Shown here piece by piece: positions 11,030 through 22,918 of a DNA stretch of 64,000 nucleotides. How positions within the stretch are numbered: the stretch's first letter is position 1; each line of letters starts with the position of its first letter. Both the position numbers and the translations under genes were made by a program. The notes under the pieces are model-generated. The model was not told the DNA's origin, did no database searches, and saw nothing but the letters and a program-made list of their open reading frames with translations. The DNA is from Mesodorylaimus sp. YZB2_4 (taxonomy: Eukaryota; Nematoda; Enoplea; Dorylaimida; Dorylaimidae), in contig JASANH010000329.1 in the NCBI GenBank assembly GCA_030248295.1, positions 62,001-126,000 of the forward strand, in the 5' to 3' direction.

Positions 11030-14020
11030 TTATTTAATAGTCTCTGCAGAGACCAATTGCAAATTTTTAGTTTTGATTTGATCAAAAGTAGGCAATATAT
11101 CTTGATCGTTGGATCTGGCGGCTGTAGTTGCAATGGCGTAAGTATCAGTGCCAATATATTTGTATATGTCCACACGAAGGATTTGCTCTGGCAGATTGCT
11201 TAATTTGGGCTCCTTATTCTGAAGGGTGTGCAAAAAACCTGAAACAAGTGACTTTGGCCTATGTTAGGCCGAAACGATCTGGACACTGCTCGCATGAGTC
11301 GCGGCTGTCAGATTTGAAGCACCAAATAAAAGGAGGGTTTTTTGTGATATCACTGCAGTTTGGTCAATCAGGCAGTCTTAAGAGAGGATATGGTGCAGCA
11401 AGAACTGAACGGTTACGATGGGCACCCAGCAGTCACCACAGCAAGAGTCTTGGACCAGCAATACTGCACCGTCCAAGTGACCAGGGAGAAGCCAATGGTC
11501 AGCCTGTCAGTCAGGGATACTGCCGAGAACGTGAGGTAGCGGACAGCAGGACCACATTCGTAGGAGATGGCTGAAGGATACCAGCATCTGCTCTGGACTT
11601 ACCACCATGGATCAAGTTATAATATTCCCAAACACGCCCAACGCCTAAAACATCCAGTCGCCCGTTCTCGCTCAATTGATGCAGAAACTCCTGAAATACT
11701 AACTTTAATTAGGAAAAATATACAATCAACTAAATGATACCTTATCCATTTCCACATTTTTCAAAAACGCTTTTAATAACCGTGCTAGCTTTACACCTGC
11801 CTCGTTGAACAGGAACGCACAAAACGCATCGCCCTGGTGTGCCACTAAAAGTGAAGGTAGCTGTAAATTGTTTACGCAAGCAGCCCAGCGTTTTTAATTA
11901 CACTGCGCTAACTTGTCGCACAACAAGATGATTCTTAGCTTCGAAAAATCACTGTACAACGGTTTGAGTATGTCCAACGGGTTACTCATTTCAAAGTGAT
12001 CGTACGCCGCCTTAGTAGCAGCCGACAGGTCGTAGTCAGTAAGTTCGACACCCTCGGTGCTATCATAGATCATACGTAGGGCCTTGTTGGCGATCCAATA
12101 AGCTACGAGAAAAGCTACAGTTGCAACCAAGCCAGAAGGGAGCGTGGAGCGGGACAAACACTTAGAATGGAGCAGGCAAGTCTGTCGACTATACCTGCGG
12201 CTGAAACATCAACCTGACGAGTTGAAATTTCCCAGCCAGGGGAGGTCAATTACTCTTTCCCACTCGCCGTGGGCTGCCAGGCAAGAGGGCTATTTTCAGC
12301 AAAGATAAGAGGATAAAAGGATCTAGGATACCACATCCCTCAGCTCATTACCACTTCCAGGATCCCCAATCATGTGTCCTCGTTCCCCAATCGCCAAACT
12401 TTTCGCCTTTCCGTCACTACCTGCAATCGATGCACATCCATCTGCTTTGATCACAACCCCTGAAAGAAACGAACACAGTCAGCAAGAAACCAGTGCAGGC
12501 ACATTGGGTGAACGTACCTTGGACCAAGCCCAAATATGCGCTCGCGTCCAGTGGATGGACACCGGTGCTGACCACCGAGTAAATAGGGTTATGACCAGTC
12601 CCCGATAACGCACGTTGTAAATCATTTTTGAACTCTTCGCCGTATTCAAACAGATGATCAATAGCCACTGCCTAAAGTGTAAACATAGGGGGTGATAAGA
12701 GCACAGGCGAGACGCGGGCATACACGAGCATAGAAAAACATTGACATGTGCTCAGCCATTAGCCATCAGCCAGACCTGCTCCTATTTAGCGCAACAGAGT
12801 CCAACAGCATGTCGTCAGCTAACAAGTAAGAGTTACGCAAGCGAGCAGACAGAAGGTTCAGTAGTTAGCCAGGAGGGTCAGAGCATAGGGGTCAGAGGGT
12901 GTCGTTAGATATGCCATTGCACTAGCGCTTGAGGAAGCCTACGAGAAATAGAAACCTGGAAGCTGGGAATATCCTGCTTGTCCACAAATTGTGCGCAACA
13001 GTAAGACAAGTATTGTTCGCAGAGACGTCCTCGCTTGTGCGCATTTCTCCCTCAAATCGTCCAAGGTGATGTTCATGCTCGTGTTCATCTATCAGTGGCA
13101 CACTGGAGGATCCGGGGACACAATACATAAATGATTTGCCCAGCCACGAGTTGAACACTCGCCAGCTGAGCGCACCAAGGCCAAGAGGCGCACACTCCTA
13201 GCCCACTACGTATAACACGGGCTGGACCCTTACATATGGTCTGCCCGTTACTCAGTCAGTCGTGCTGCTGATATTCATGCAGAAAAAGCTGCTTGAGCAT
13301 GTTTCCCAAGCGATGATTGTGTTTACCAGTAGCCGAATAGACAAGCTGTCCTAAGCCCTGGTCATCAACTCTGCGCATTGACCGCTAAAAGGTTCTAATC
13401 TGCAATAACAGACTTCTCTGAAAATGCAAAATATCTGCTACCCACTCGACTTGTTCACGCATCAAAGCCACCATATTGGCGCTAAGGGAATTATAATTCA
13501 CCAAGCAAGCTAAAACTTGAAATTACTATTGCATTAAATCGGAATCATGCGCACAGCCATGCGGTATGAAAGCAAAAGAGGTGCTTTGTCATAAGTGGTG
13601 TACCTGCAGATCAGCACAACTTTGAGCGCCCGTATTTCACACGCAAAGGCTTAGAACATTGCTAGCGGCACAACGGCTTACTTACGATATGAACCTTGTC
13701 TAAACTGGTCAACTTGCAAGCCTGCAGTTCTTTGTCGATAAATCGTTGGATTCGATTCTCCAAATTGTCAATTTCCTGTGTAACAAGCATAAAAGGTGGA
13801 ATATAGGCCAATAATCGTTCTCTGGGACACGCTTCCTCTGAACCTACGTTTCTCCCAGAATCAGTGGTCGTTGCTTGATGAATCACCACCCAGTTTTTGT
13901 CACCGTTCACAACTGTGATACTCCAATTATCGCGAATTCTAAAATTGCGAAAGTGCATAAATTGAAACGATATAGTGGACACTCTTACACTGCAATCCCT
14001 GCATAGTGCGTAGCGGACAT
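11030..14020 (-). CDS. N-acetylglucosamine-kinase-like protein, probable pseudokinase
   Basis: Nine exons were modelled: 14020-13989, 13938-13848, 13775-13686, 12671-12518, 12459-12352, 12102-11904, 11860-11741, 11690-11603, 11238-11030. The family signature is clear in the middle and C-terminus: RGHMIGDPGSAYWIANKALRM (NAGK has GWGHMMGDEGSAYWIA), then LYSDFSKLR, AHQGDAF..LFNEAG, VLGVGRVWEYYNLIHGFLHTL. The length of about 363 residues suits the family (human 344). The glycine-rich first phosphate loop (GGVEGGGT in active enzymes) is replaced by AGIAVIRDNWS. The SGTGS loop is replaced by KADGCAS, and the SGGD catalytic-base segment is not recognisable. All junctions keep phase except exon 6 to 7, where the available donor (phase 2) does not match exon 7 (phase 0). 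This could be an indel, an unusual splice or early decay. Sugar phosphorylation is therefore doubtful. Confidence 0.65.
12203..12231 (-). repeat. Palindromic core, copy E, in an intron
   Basis: GAAACATCAACCTG / GAGTTGAAATTTC with the shared flank CCCAGCCAGGGGAG. It lies in the intron between exons 5 and 6 of the NAGK-like gene. Confidence 0.75.
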
Positions 14021-14998
14021 GGTGGCACAGCTAGAGCAGATGCTGGACTGAAACAGAGCTTGCGTATCGTCTGTGGGCCTCCAGTTCTCCAGTTGGACTT
14101 CACTTCTTGGCGGCTGTTGCAGACAAGACTGATCTAGACAGCCACGCGAGTGGGGCTATGAAATCTTTTAGGCTATGTCATTCTGCTGGCATTTTGGAAT
14201 GGAAGGCTTCAGGCAAGGTCTCTGTCAACTATCATGTAGTGCAGGGGCAAAGTTAGCCAAAGACTGTTCAGCTGAAGGTACATGAGTGAAAGGCCAATAG
14301 AGACAGACGATGCAGTGCAGGGAGGTGTGACCTTGGTAGATGCCCATTTCTTCATGTCATAGTCTTATCGCGTTTTGCTTTCTTTGTAGTCTGTGCACCC
14401 CTGAGCGCGCATTTGCAGCTCATAAATTCTCAGTTTGCAGTAAAGACTATGACTTTCTGCACATCGACAACATACAGTAGTCCAGAGCCTGTCACAAGCA
14501 AGCTTGATACAGCTGAATGTCTATAACTCGTACTGCTCATGTTCAAATTCACTGGTACTCGAGTTCTGTTCATGTAGCAATTCTTTAGTCACCATTCAAG
14601 TCACGCAATGGCCAGCTTGCTACCCGGCTGTCTGTTTTGCACTTGTAAGTAATTACCTTCTTTCAATAAACATTCCAACGTGATACAGGTCCCAGAAGCG
14701 CATCGCTATGCTGCCGTTGTGTAAGCGGAGGAGTGAGTCAAGCTAAAATAGCATTTTGTCCCAACTCAAGTGCATAGGTACATTGGACAGAAACCAGATT
14801 TCGAGTACAACGACCGGGCTTCCTTGACTTTTCGAGTGGATCGAGGAAAATAGAGACGTTTAGCCAGCCCGGCTTGCGGATCAGTGTGACAATGTGAAAC
14901 AGTCATAACGGAGGAAATACCTCGGTATTGTGCTGAACTTATATCGAATCGGCCGCATCCCTCTGGTCAGATAAGACTAGCTAAAATTAAAATTCAAA
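14021..14998. other. Intergenic stretch between divergent genes
   Basis: This separates the NAGK-like gene (minus) from the unknown gene at 14999 (plus), so it should hold both promoters. I see no clear TATA box and no coding exon. Confidence 0.45.
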
Positions 14999-16614
14999 AT
15001 GCCAGCTCCTCGCGCCTTCCTAAAACAACAGACACGCTATAATCCGGCCCGTCCAGCAAAGAAGCAAGGCTCTTCCAAAAAAGGCGCCGGCACGTCGGTC
15101 ATGGCCCTCGCCAGTGCCACAGCTACCGCCTTCGTACCAATTGCTGAGGTCGTCATGGTGCCAGTTGGCACTCAAAGCACATCCCCCGACGAGCCGCCGA
15201 AAGTGGCCATTGTAAAGAAGGTTGTGTTACCTGCCGCACCAGAGATCACCGGGCCACCATCACCAAATAAGAGAATCTTAAGAAAACAAGATTCACGAAA
15301 ATTGATTGAGATACCGCCCGAAGCATCCAATGTTGATCGATTGAAACAATGGGAAGAATGGAAAGAAAGGCGGACTCGAATGAGCATGACCTTAAAGGCG
15401 TTTACTGGATATCACAAAGGAGGAGCCGTAAGTTTTGGGGTTTGGTTGTGGAGTGCGCATGCTACTCGTGCCTACTCAATGCATAGTCTATGCCTGACGA
15501 AAGAATGAGAAGAATTTAAAAAATAATACACTTAACACTTATGGCTCACCTTTTCACGACCATAGGAGCCTTCTACTGTCAAACATTTTCGCTTAGCTTA
15601 TTGAGTTTGAACAACTTCGCTGCAGCTGAAGCTGAAAATAAAACATAAATTTGCTGTTCACCATCAGTCAAGCATAAGTTTCCCGTATTTTATACGTACT
15701 TACTTTCCCCTGCGGTAACTCGGAAGGGTGTCGGAGGTGAAGAGTAAAAACATTTGTTGCCCATTTGCTCATCTTGCCTCGCCTTCGTCAGTGCACCGAA
15801 ATTTGGCTCGTTTTCTGACACTATTTCGTAGGCAGTAGTCACTCGCTCCCTGCGAAGACTCAGATTCTCTGTGACTCCTCGTCCACGTTTTTCTCTTCAT
15901 ATTTATGCCTGAACATGGATTTCGATGCTGGGGCGAGGCAATCGATATTTGACATACAACAACTGCAAAGTTTTGGTGCTGGTCGACGAGCTAGTCGAGC
16001 CTCGAACTTATCAGGCAATGAACACAAGCCCGCAACGGTGAGACTCTTTTGCATGAACTTACAAATAAAATTACTTTGCATGTCTGAAAAAACTTTTTTG
16101 AAAAACGCGAAGTTTTCCATGGCGTAATGGACAAAGATTTTTCTTTATTCGTGGCCAGGGTTCGAATCCTACTCAGATAACCTCTTTTGGGCTCGGTTTT
16201 GTGTCTTTTATTTGAAATTTCCTTATGAGAGAGCTGAAACATTTTTATCAGCTGGCACTGTGAAATGACCTCGCTAGCGTCCATTTATCAAGGAGGTAAC
16301 ACCATTCCTTTTCTCGTTCTGTAGGCATGGAAAATCTGTTCTTGCCTCTACGTGGGCCGAAATGTCTTCTTCGAGCTCGTTAATCCTCGATAGTTCTTAA
16401 TCGGCACCAAAGTTCACCATGTCTCTTTGCTTGTCTGCACCTAGACTCTTGGCTCGTTATATCACACTCGCACTTTGCCAGTGCACACGATTCCTTACTT
16501 GTTCATTTTAACCCATTTTCGTAGGGCACTATAGCTTTGATTGACGTCACTATCAGCCCCTCGAGTCGGCCTGAAGTCAGCAATATGCGATGTGTGCTCT
16601 ACACTCCCGACTGA
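14999..16614 (+). CDS. Unknown basic protein (three-exon model)
   Basis: Exon 1 (14999-15427) starts at ATGCCAGCTCCTCG and ends at a good donor, GTAAGT. It encodes a Lys/P/Ala-rich N-terminus, a hydrophobic Ala/Val stretch around residues 37-57, and a charged helix-like segment VDRLKQWEEWKERRTR near residue 120. A possible second exon (15864-16037, ending GTGAGA) and third exon (16525-16614, TGA) are all phase 0 and stay open, giving 230 residues with a Ser/Arg-rich stretch (GAGRRASRASNLSG). I recognise no domain. Exon 1 is well supported by its codon-like composition and splice donor; exons 2 and 3 rest only on phase and splice sites. Confidence 0.45.
16128..16185 (+). repeat. tRNA-like fragment with A and B boxes
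   Basis: TGGCGTAATGGA fits an A box, like arginine tRNAs, and GGTTCGAATCC is a perfect B box, 37 bases apart. The T-stem and acceptor do not pair and the D-arm is incomplete, so it is a SINE or tRNA relic. If the three-exon gene at 14999 is right, it lies in its second intron. Confidence 0.4.
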
Positions 16615-17531
16615 TTAGTGTCCCAGTTTCCGCTAGGCATGCCTCGTGCCTACCTGTCCTATATTATCCGCTCAAAGGCTTCGTTACATGAGTCGAGTCC
16701 CCGGCGGCCTGCTCCCTCCGCCCATTGACGCAAAAGCCATCTTGTGCTCGACTAATTGTGACTTCAAATGAACCGTTCGCATTCGATGCTCTCTCGCCTC
16801 TGGCATATGGACATTCTTAGTCGATACCTCTGACATGGCGTGCCAGAGCAAGAAAAGTGGAAGGTTGACGTTCCCTCTGCTTCTAGTCAACGTCTTTCTG
16901 CGCCATATTATCGCACCTGCAATAAGCGCCCCGTAGCTAAGTTGAGAAGGTGGAGTAGAATCGTTTACCCTTGTCCAATAATAGAATATAACCTGAGGCC
17001 CATGTTTTCTGCTGTTCGTCAAGGATGTTGATTACAATGTGGCTAGTTTATAATCTTTGCTTGTTTGTCCGCCGTATCCACCTGCTCGAACAGTTCTATA
17101 GTGACAGGTGTTGGGAAGAGTGATTTATTTTACGAGGCACGTGCTTGAAGGCAGCAAGTCCTCGAAACAATCGACGTTCCATAGATTCTCCCGTCCGTCC
17201 TGGTAGTACTAGCTAACTCGGGACAAGTTGACTCATATCATTTTAAAATATCGCGAATCCCATCTCTAGGTGTAGGCTTGATATGTCAGATTTCCTGTCA
17301 GCTGATGTTTTTATTGTTCTATTTCGTGTCTGGACCTGGCACGGGCTCAAATTTCTGGCTTGCCGCGCCGCCCAGATCGACTTTGGCCAAAATAAGTGTT
17401 TAGCAACTGCGTATGAATGGACGTCTAAAACTGGATGCAACATTTACTTTGTACTAGGCACTCTTTTTTCGAGTATGGCTTGATCAGTGATATCGCGTCA
17501 TTCGAGCAGCAGGAACTGCCTTTATCACAGC
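16615..17531. other. Intergenic stretch upstream of the GPCR pair
   Basis: Nothing recognised beyond short open frames without domains. It should contain the promoter of the receptor that starts at 17532. Confidence 0.4.
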
Positions 17532-18809
17532 ATGGATCAGCCACCAACTAACTTCAACCTCTCCTGCGCTAAATCGATCCACTTCCATATTTGTGGCGTT
17601 GCTATGGAAGTAATGGCCAGTGTTGGCATCGCCTGGTCTCTGCTTGTCCTTTTCGTTCTATGGCGGCACAGCCATGTGAAATCGAACGTGACCTACATTC
17701 CCATTTGCAGCCTGACTATTGCCACGTGTGGCCAGCTCTTTCTGGTTGCTCTCCACTTGGCGCCCGACATGCTCGGCCAATCAGTAGCCGGTGTTAGCAA
17801 GACCTTGAGCAACTTTATGTTCTTCCCATTTTGGTACGCCATTTTGTCCAGTGTTTGGTTGATGGCTGCTAACAGATGCGCCGTGGCATTCAGCGTACCC
17901 AAAGCTAGGAAGATCTTTACTCGGCGCCTGATGCTGACCTCTTCGACAATCGGGTGGTTGTTGGGCGTGGTAATAGGAGTAGCCGCCTATGTGGAGGGTG
18001 TCCTAGAGGACTGGCTGGCTTGGGATTTCGATCAATACATTGCAAACTGTTCCGAATCGACCATACATGGCCGCTTCTACGCCTTCAGCTGGCTCTTGCA
18101 TCACAATCGCAGCGACGTATTGACAGCCACTCAAGCCTTTGACTGCCTGACCTTAGTCGTGGTGGCGACATGCTACGTGTTCGTGATTTATCGATTGAAA
18201 TTCAGAGGTGGTGAGATAGCGAACCAATTGAATTTCGGACATCCGCAACAGCAAGTCCTCCCTGCGATAGCTGGTATCCGTTGCTTACAGACTAAACGAC
18301 TTTCACCCATTGGTCAACCTCGATCCCCAGCATTAGCCAAGCCAAGTAGAACCAGGCGAATCAGCACAGTGTCATTACCAGCAACAAGAAACATCCAACA
18401 CCCATTGGCCATCTCTTTGGCGCAAGATGGCACCAATACGCACGGCAGTATGCCCAATGTGGACCTGAGTACACTTTGGTTCATCACCATTCAGTTCAGT
18501 CTTTTGTCACTTTCGGTGGGCTTGTTCGCTATTTTCATTTTTATTGGTAATCTGAAGCATTCCTACGAACTCTTGCTAACAATGGAAGTCCTTTACCCGG
18601 CCACGTCCTTACTGAATATTCTCCTAGTCTCATTGACCAGCCGCAAATTGCAATCACAGCTGATCGATCAACTGGCAGCACCCTGGCGGTCTTTACTGCA
18701 ACCATGCGCGGACATTGACAGGAAGTGGAAAGAACAAAAGCAAAAGCAGAAGCAACAAGTGCGCGTCCCACCTGTCCTAGTGATTAGCAGAGCTGAGAAT
18801 ACTATGTGA
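17532..18809 (+). CDS. Orphan GPCR, first of a tandem pair
   Basis: A single-exon 425-residue protein starting MDQPPTNFNLSC; the frame is open 45 bases further upstream but has no earlier ATG. Hydrophobic segments: TM1 VMASVGIAWSLLVLFVLW, TM2 after NVTYIP, TM3 ending WLMAANRCAVAF (NRC in the DRY place), TM4 TIGWLLGVVIGVAAY, TM5 LTLVVVATCYVFVIYRL, a long intracellular loop of about 100 residues, TM6 LWFITIQFSLLSLSVGLF and TM7 EVLYPATSLLNILLVSL. The tail is rich in Lys and Gln. TYIP after TM1 and HLAP after TM2 recur in the neighbour at 19638, so the two arose by tandem duplication. The lack of introns is unusual in this window. No ligand can be proposed. Confidence 0.8.
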   Translation: MDQPPTNFNLSCAKSIHFHICGVAMEVMASVGIAWSLLVLFVLWRHSHVKSNVTYIPICSLTIATCGQLFLVALHLAPDMLGQSVAGVSKTLSNFMFFPFWYAILSSVWLMAANRCAVAFSVPKARKIFTRRLMLTSSTIGWLLGVVIGVAAYVEGVLEDWLAWDFDQYIANCSESTIHGRFYAFSWLLHHNRSDVLTATQAFDCLTLVVVATCYVFVIYRLKFRGGEIANQLNFGHPQQQVLPAIAGIRCLQTKRLSPIGQPRSPALAKPSRTRRISTVSLPATRNIQHPLAISLAQDGTNTHGSMPNVDLSTLWFITIQFSLLSLSVGLFAIFIFIGNLKHSYELLLTMEVLYPATSLLNILLVSLTSRKLQSQLIDQLAAPWRSLLQPCADIDRKWKEQKQKQKQQVRVPPVLVISRAENTM

Positions 18810-19637
18810 TGCTATTCCAGACTAACGTTAACGTTAATGGGTGAGAAATACGCGTCTGTCATAATCAACAGGCCTTCTAAACGGGTAGAATTTACTTCTG
18901 ATAAAAATCTAACAATGTTCAACTGGTGATGAATACTCTGGTACAGTTGCGAATGTGTAATAATCAACCAATCAAAACAGACGATCAGTGTGACACAGTT
19001 CGACGAAAGGTCTTCGCCAGCCGCAGTGTACATCCAGTAACGTCAGTGATTTTAAGTCTAGAAGTTTCGTGCGGATGGAATGTTGCAATTCAAATATAGA
19101 TCCTTAATTAGAAGGGGGAGACATAATTAGAGAAAGTTTGCAAGTGCCAGCAAGCACGTCGATTGACGCATCTAGCATCCGAAGTGAAGCCAACAGTTTC
19201 TCCTGGTGCACTAAGAACATTCGGCCAAACATGCGGCTGGTACACGACACGGGTGTGTGCTAGAAATCGATAGGTTAGGTAGCAATTAATAAGATGAATG
19301 ATCATCTTACCTCTGGTCTTCTCCAGGCACTCGCTTACACCCTAAGTGTACGATGTAACCAATTTTGTCTCTCCGTTCCGATCCATTAGCCAGGTGCAAG
19401 ATAATTTTAGGATTCGTGCGCCAGAGGACAAACTAATTTGCGTCAATGCGACAGGATGTCCGTCACGAATGAGCACACGTCCACCGCCCGTTTCCTCTTG
19501 TTCGCACACCCGCATTTGGATAACCCGCACCATTGGTCAGCTTATCGTGAGTCGGATGGGCAACTTTGCTGCCATCAGTCGGTAATGAAGAAACCAAGTT
19601 GTTCTCAGTTAGCCCGACTGACCAGTCTCTGGCAACC
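18810..19637. other. Spacer between tandem GPCR genes
   Basis: About 830 bases between the stop of one receptor and the start of its paralogue. No coding exon was recognised; it presumably carries the promoter of the second gene. Confidence 0.45.
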
Positions 19638-21074
19638 ATGCTAGAAGTATTTGGATTCGTGTTCCAAATCCTCGGTCTCTTCAGTCTGACTTGGGCCATA
19701 CTAGTCTTGTATATCCTCATCAAAAATGGCCATCTGAAAACTAACGTCGCCTACATCCCTGCTGCTGGTTTAGCTTTGGCCAATGTGGGCCAATTAGTCT
19801 TACTCATTTGCCATTTGGCCCCGGCGCTCTATGATTTTTCCATCCACGGAAGTCCGGAGGATCCATGCGATGGGGTATTCATCATCTTATGGTACGGATC
19901 GTTGGGCTGCGTCTTGGTCATGGCCATCAGTAGATGCTGGGTAACTTGGCGCCCTATTCACGCCAAATACATCTTTTCACTGCGACGTATGATCTGTTTT
20001 TGCTTCTTTGGCTTCTTCATAGGCCTGTGCGTTGCTGCCTTGCCATATTTGAATGTCTGCTGCCATTTCGCTTTCCAAATCAGCACAAAAGTAATCGATA
20101 TAACTGCTTCAAAAACCGCTTTACCCCTGTTTCGAGGAGACGTCAATGCCAGTATCGAAAGACTTCTATCAGTCAATCACACTGTGGTTGTGCCTAAAAG
20201 TGATAAGGAATATTTGACCATTATCAGGACCAATAATGTCTTACGTTTAACTCACATTGCGGATTTCTGCACAGTTTTTGTTTCGGTGGTTTGTTACTGC
20301 TTGGTATTCTACAAGGTACGTCTTCACGGAAATAAGATCAGTGCTCAACAACAGCATAACCAGCCAGCACCAGGTCAAAGATCACCACGTTCGCCCCAAA
20401 TGTCCGGCCGCTCGAAGCTACAGCAACCCGGCGCTAGGGGTTGGGATCGGCGTCAGTTTTATGGCACTGAACAAGCACAGCCAGATGGTGGAGCCGGAAC
20501 GAGTCAACCCGTGCCTCCTGTGGACCACCGAGTGACCATAAGACCTACGCGTCGACACTCACCATCAATCAATCGTGGTCAGCCCAGCAATGTGCCCCGC
20601 ACGATCACATCGACCAGTGATATCAGAATGCTACAACGCATCTCTACTCATTTCTGTTTGATGTCCTCGGCAGTGATGCTCTTCTCTGTCATCCTTCTCG
20701 TCGTCCATCGTTACCCTACTGAGCCTACACTCGTCCTTCTGCATCAGCTGTTCTACGTCCTGACGGCTACTGTCAACTCATTTCTCATGTCTACCCTGAA
20801 TGAGAAGATACGAGGCGACTTTCGTAAATCTATCAACCATATTCGATCATTTTGTTGTGACCAGGGTCTGTCGCCGTGTTACTTTGCATTGTGCCGATTC
20901 ACTCGACGCAGAAGCGGCACGAATCAAGGCGAAACTGAAGAACATGCCAGAGGAAACACCAACACGCATGGATATCAGAGTCGAGGTGATGCGGTGATGC
21001 CGAGAGTAAGCAATGTGAGTGGCGTCAGTGGTCATGTGATGACGATCTTCGAGTTATCTAGAAGGCAACACTAG
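19638..21074 (+). CDS. Orphan GPCR, second of a tandem pair
   Basis: A single-exon 478-residue protein starting MLEVFGFVFQILGLFSL; the frame extends upstream but holds no earlier ATG. It is a diverged paralogue of the gene at 17532: NVAYIP versus NVTYIP, GQLVLLICHLAPAL versus GQLFLVALHLAPDM, and SRC versus NRC at the end of TM3. The second extracellular loop is longer and carries glycosylation sites (NAS, NHT). The third intracellular loop is about 110 residues and rich in Pro, Gln, Ser and Arg, typical of a flexible regulatory loop. The C-terminal tail (residues about 420-478) is Arg- and Gly-rich. The chemistry of the ligand pocket cannot be read from sequence alone. Confidence 0.8.
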   Translation: MLEVFGFVFQILGLFSLTWAILVLYILIKNGHLKTNVAYIPAAGLALANVGQLVLLICHLAPALYDFSIHGSPEDPCDGVFIILWYGSLGCVLVMAISRCWVTWRPIHAKYIFSLRRMICFCFFGFFIGLCVAALPYLNVCCHFAFQISTKVIDITASKTALPLFRGDVNASIERLLSVNHTVVVPKSDKEYLTIIRTNNVLRLTHIADFCTVFVSVVCYCLVFYKVRLHGNKISAQQQHNQPAPGQRSPRSPQMSGRSKLQQPGARGWDRRQFYGTEQAQPDGGAGTSQPVPPVDHRVTIRPTRRHSPSINRGQPSNVPRTITSTSDIRMLQRISTHFCLMSSAVMLFSVILLVVHRYPTEPTLVLLHQLFYVLTATVNSFLMSTLNEKIRGDFRKSINHIRSFCCDQGLSPCYFALCRFTRRRSGTNQGETEEHARGNTNTHGYQSRGDAVMPRVSNVSGVSGHVMTIFELSRRQH

Positions 21075-22918
21075 GGATTTCGAATCCTTCTAAAAGCAGA
21101 CACACTTGAGCCTGTGATGAGACCAGATTATGTTTAGATTAAATGTCACAGGCGTAATCATGGATGCTCTTCAGAACTGCCTGTGAGTCGCACTGATAAG
21201 TACATGCCTGCCTCAGGATGTTGCTCTCTGCGGTGTGCTCGGTTGACCGTCCTAAAGCCGTTCCTCTGTGTCTTAAAGGTGCTCAACCTTCTGGCTCACC
21301 CTCATGAACCAATCAGGACCTCAACAGTGCTACACCTAAAAGTGCATAAAAGTACGTGTACCTCAGCGACTGAAAAATGGCACGGTTAGGATCTACGCAA
21401 TTGTGGGCTGTCAGCCTGTTACTATTCTTCTATGACTAACACTACGTAACCCTGCAATCTCTGAAGCTCTGAAATCAGTCAACACGAGGCTGCCGCCTGA
21501 ATGTCTTCAAAGTCAATGTCGGGTTCACATGGGGAATAGTTCAACTCCCCTTGCTGCAAGTACGCTGTTTCTCATTCCCTTTTTGGCGCGCTAATAAGCA
21601 CGAGCAGTGCGTATACTACAGCGGTGATACTGTACATAGCTGATATACAGTACTGGGAATTGTCATCAGTGGCTCTGGGCTAGCGAAAGACCAATGCTAA
21701 AGCAGTATTTCTGATATGGGATGAGCATGCCGAACTCCTTGGCCTATCCTAGGGTGCACTAGGACAAGCCAACGGATGGTGATGCCACAGGAACGAGTCC
21801 ACGCAGTCCACAGCACGTCGTATATTATTACGCTAACCATACACAAGGGCCGTTTAGACTCACAATCCAGATGGTCTTGCCCAATGTGCCATTCAGACCA
21901 GGGACTCGATAGCAGTTACCGCCCGATGCCTGCAAACCGAACCAGTCTCTCGCCTCGATCTCGGTCTTGGTCTTGTGTCTGGCCCACCTAGGAGAGGCTG
22001 ACCAGTCCCCGAACCAGTGCACTGATCAGTGCAGATAAGGTGAGCACCTATGACACTGCTAACGAAGCCGTAAGTCGTACCCCCGTGCAAGTTGTCAACT
22101 TGTTATAGCCAATGACAAACGATGTTCCCTTTCGCTTTTTACAAATCCCTCGAAAACACTAGAGCAAACCAAAGTATTATGCCTAATCGGCAACGTAATC
22201 TCGAATGGAACAACTTTCATGGCAAATGTTGTCATTCCTTTTTCCCTCGTAATCACTCGACTAATATTCGTATACACAATATAACTGGGCTTTCTTTCTA
22301 TTTGAGCCTGATAGCCTACCTGGCCGTCACTGCAGTCAATAGTGTGTACATCCTCTGGTCTCCTGCTAGAACCCCTAGTAACAAGGCTCCGTCTCTAGTC
22401 AAGGAAACTAGCTGCGCCAGGACGACGGCCTGTTTCAAAAGCGCACAAAATGAATTCTTGGGTTTCGTTATGTAGTGGTAACAGACGAGTTAAAAGTCGA
22501 ATACATAGAACAGGCGCCTCTTGCGCATACATTACTGCGACCGACACTAAGGCTCTTCGTCAAGCAAGCTAGTAAGTTTTATATTCGCTGGCTGGTAGGC
22601 GATACTGGGCTCTTTCTTATGCATGGACTCCTGGCTAGACTGGCGAATGAAGATGGTAGAGTGAGCTAAAAATGCTGAGCTAACTGATTGTTAGCAGCTC
22701 TATTTGCCTCGAGACTCTTTCAACGGCTTGAATTTTGTGGAGTCGCAGAAGGAGTGAATCAGGAATTTGATATTCGCTGATGCTGGTGTGCACACAGCGG
22801 CAATGAAGGGCAATTATGGCAATGAATATGAAGTCGCTGTAAGAAGTTGGGTCTCCACCTACACCTCTGCACGAGTTCTGTATTGCTTGCGCTAAGGTGA
22901 TATTTTTTGTTTTAGACT
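21075..22918. other. Intergenic stretch with a dispersed repeat
   Basis: A repeat at 21905-22045 matches 54925-55050. One 117-codon ATG frame at 22122-22475 contains a hydrophobic stretch but has no recognisable family and no supporting splice context. The last bases before 22919 form a good splice acceptor (TTTTGTTTTAG). Confidence 0.45.
21905..22045 (+). repeat. Dispersed repeat, family 2
   Basis: Shares GCCTGCAAACC, CTCGGTCT, CTAGGAGAGGC and GAACCAGTGCAC in the same order with 54925-55050. No coding or tRNA-like signature is seen. Confidence 0.6.

Noticed and set aside
16684..17022. 112-codon frame on the minus strand
   Set aside because: Starts at a non-ATG codon, no domain, no splice support.
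22122..22475. 117-codon ATG frame with a hydrophobic stretch
   Set aside because: No family, no splice context, and it overlaps equally long frames on the other strand.
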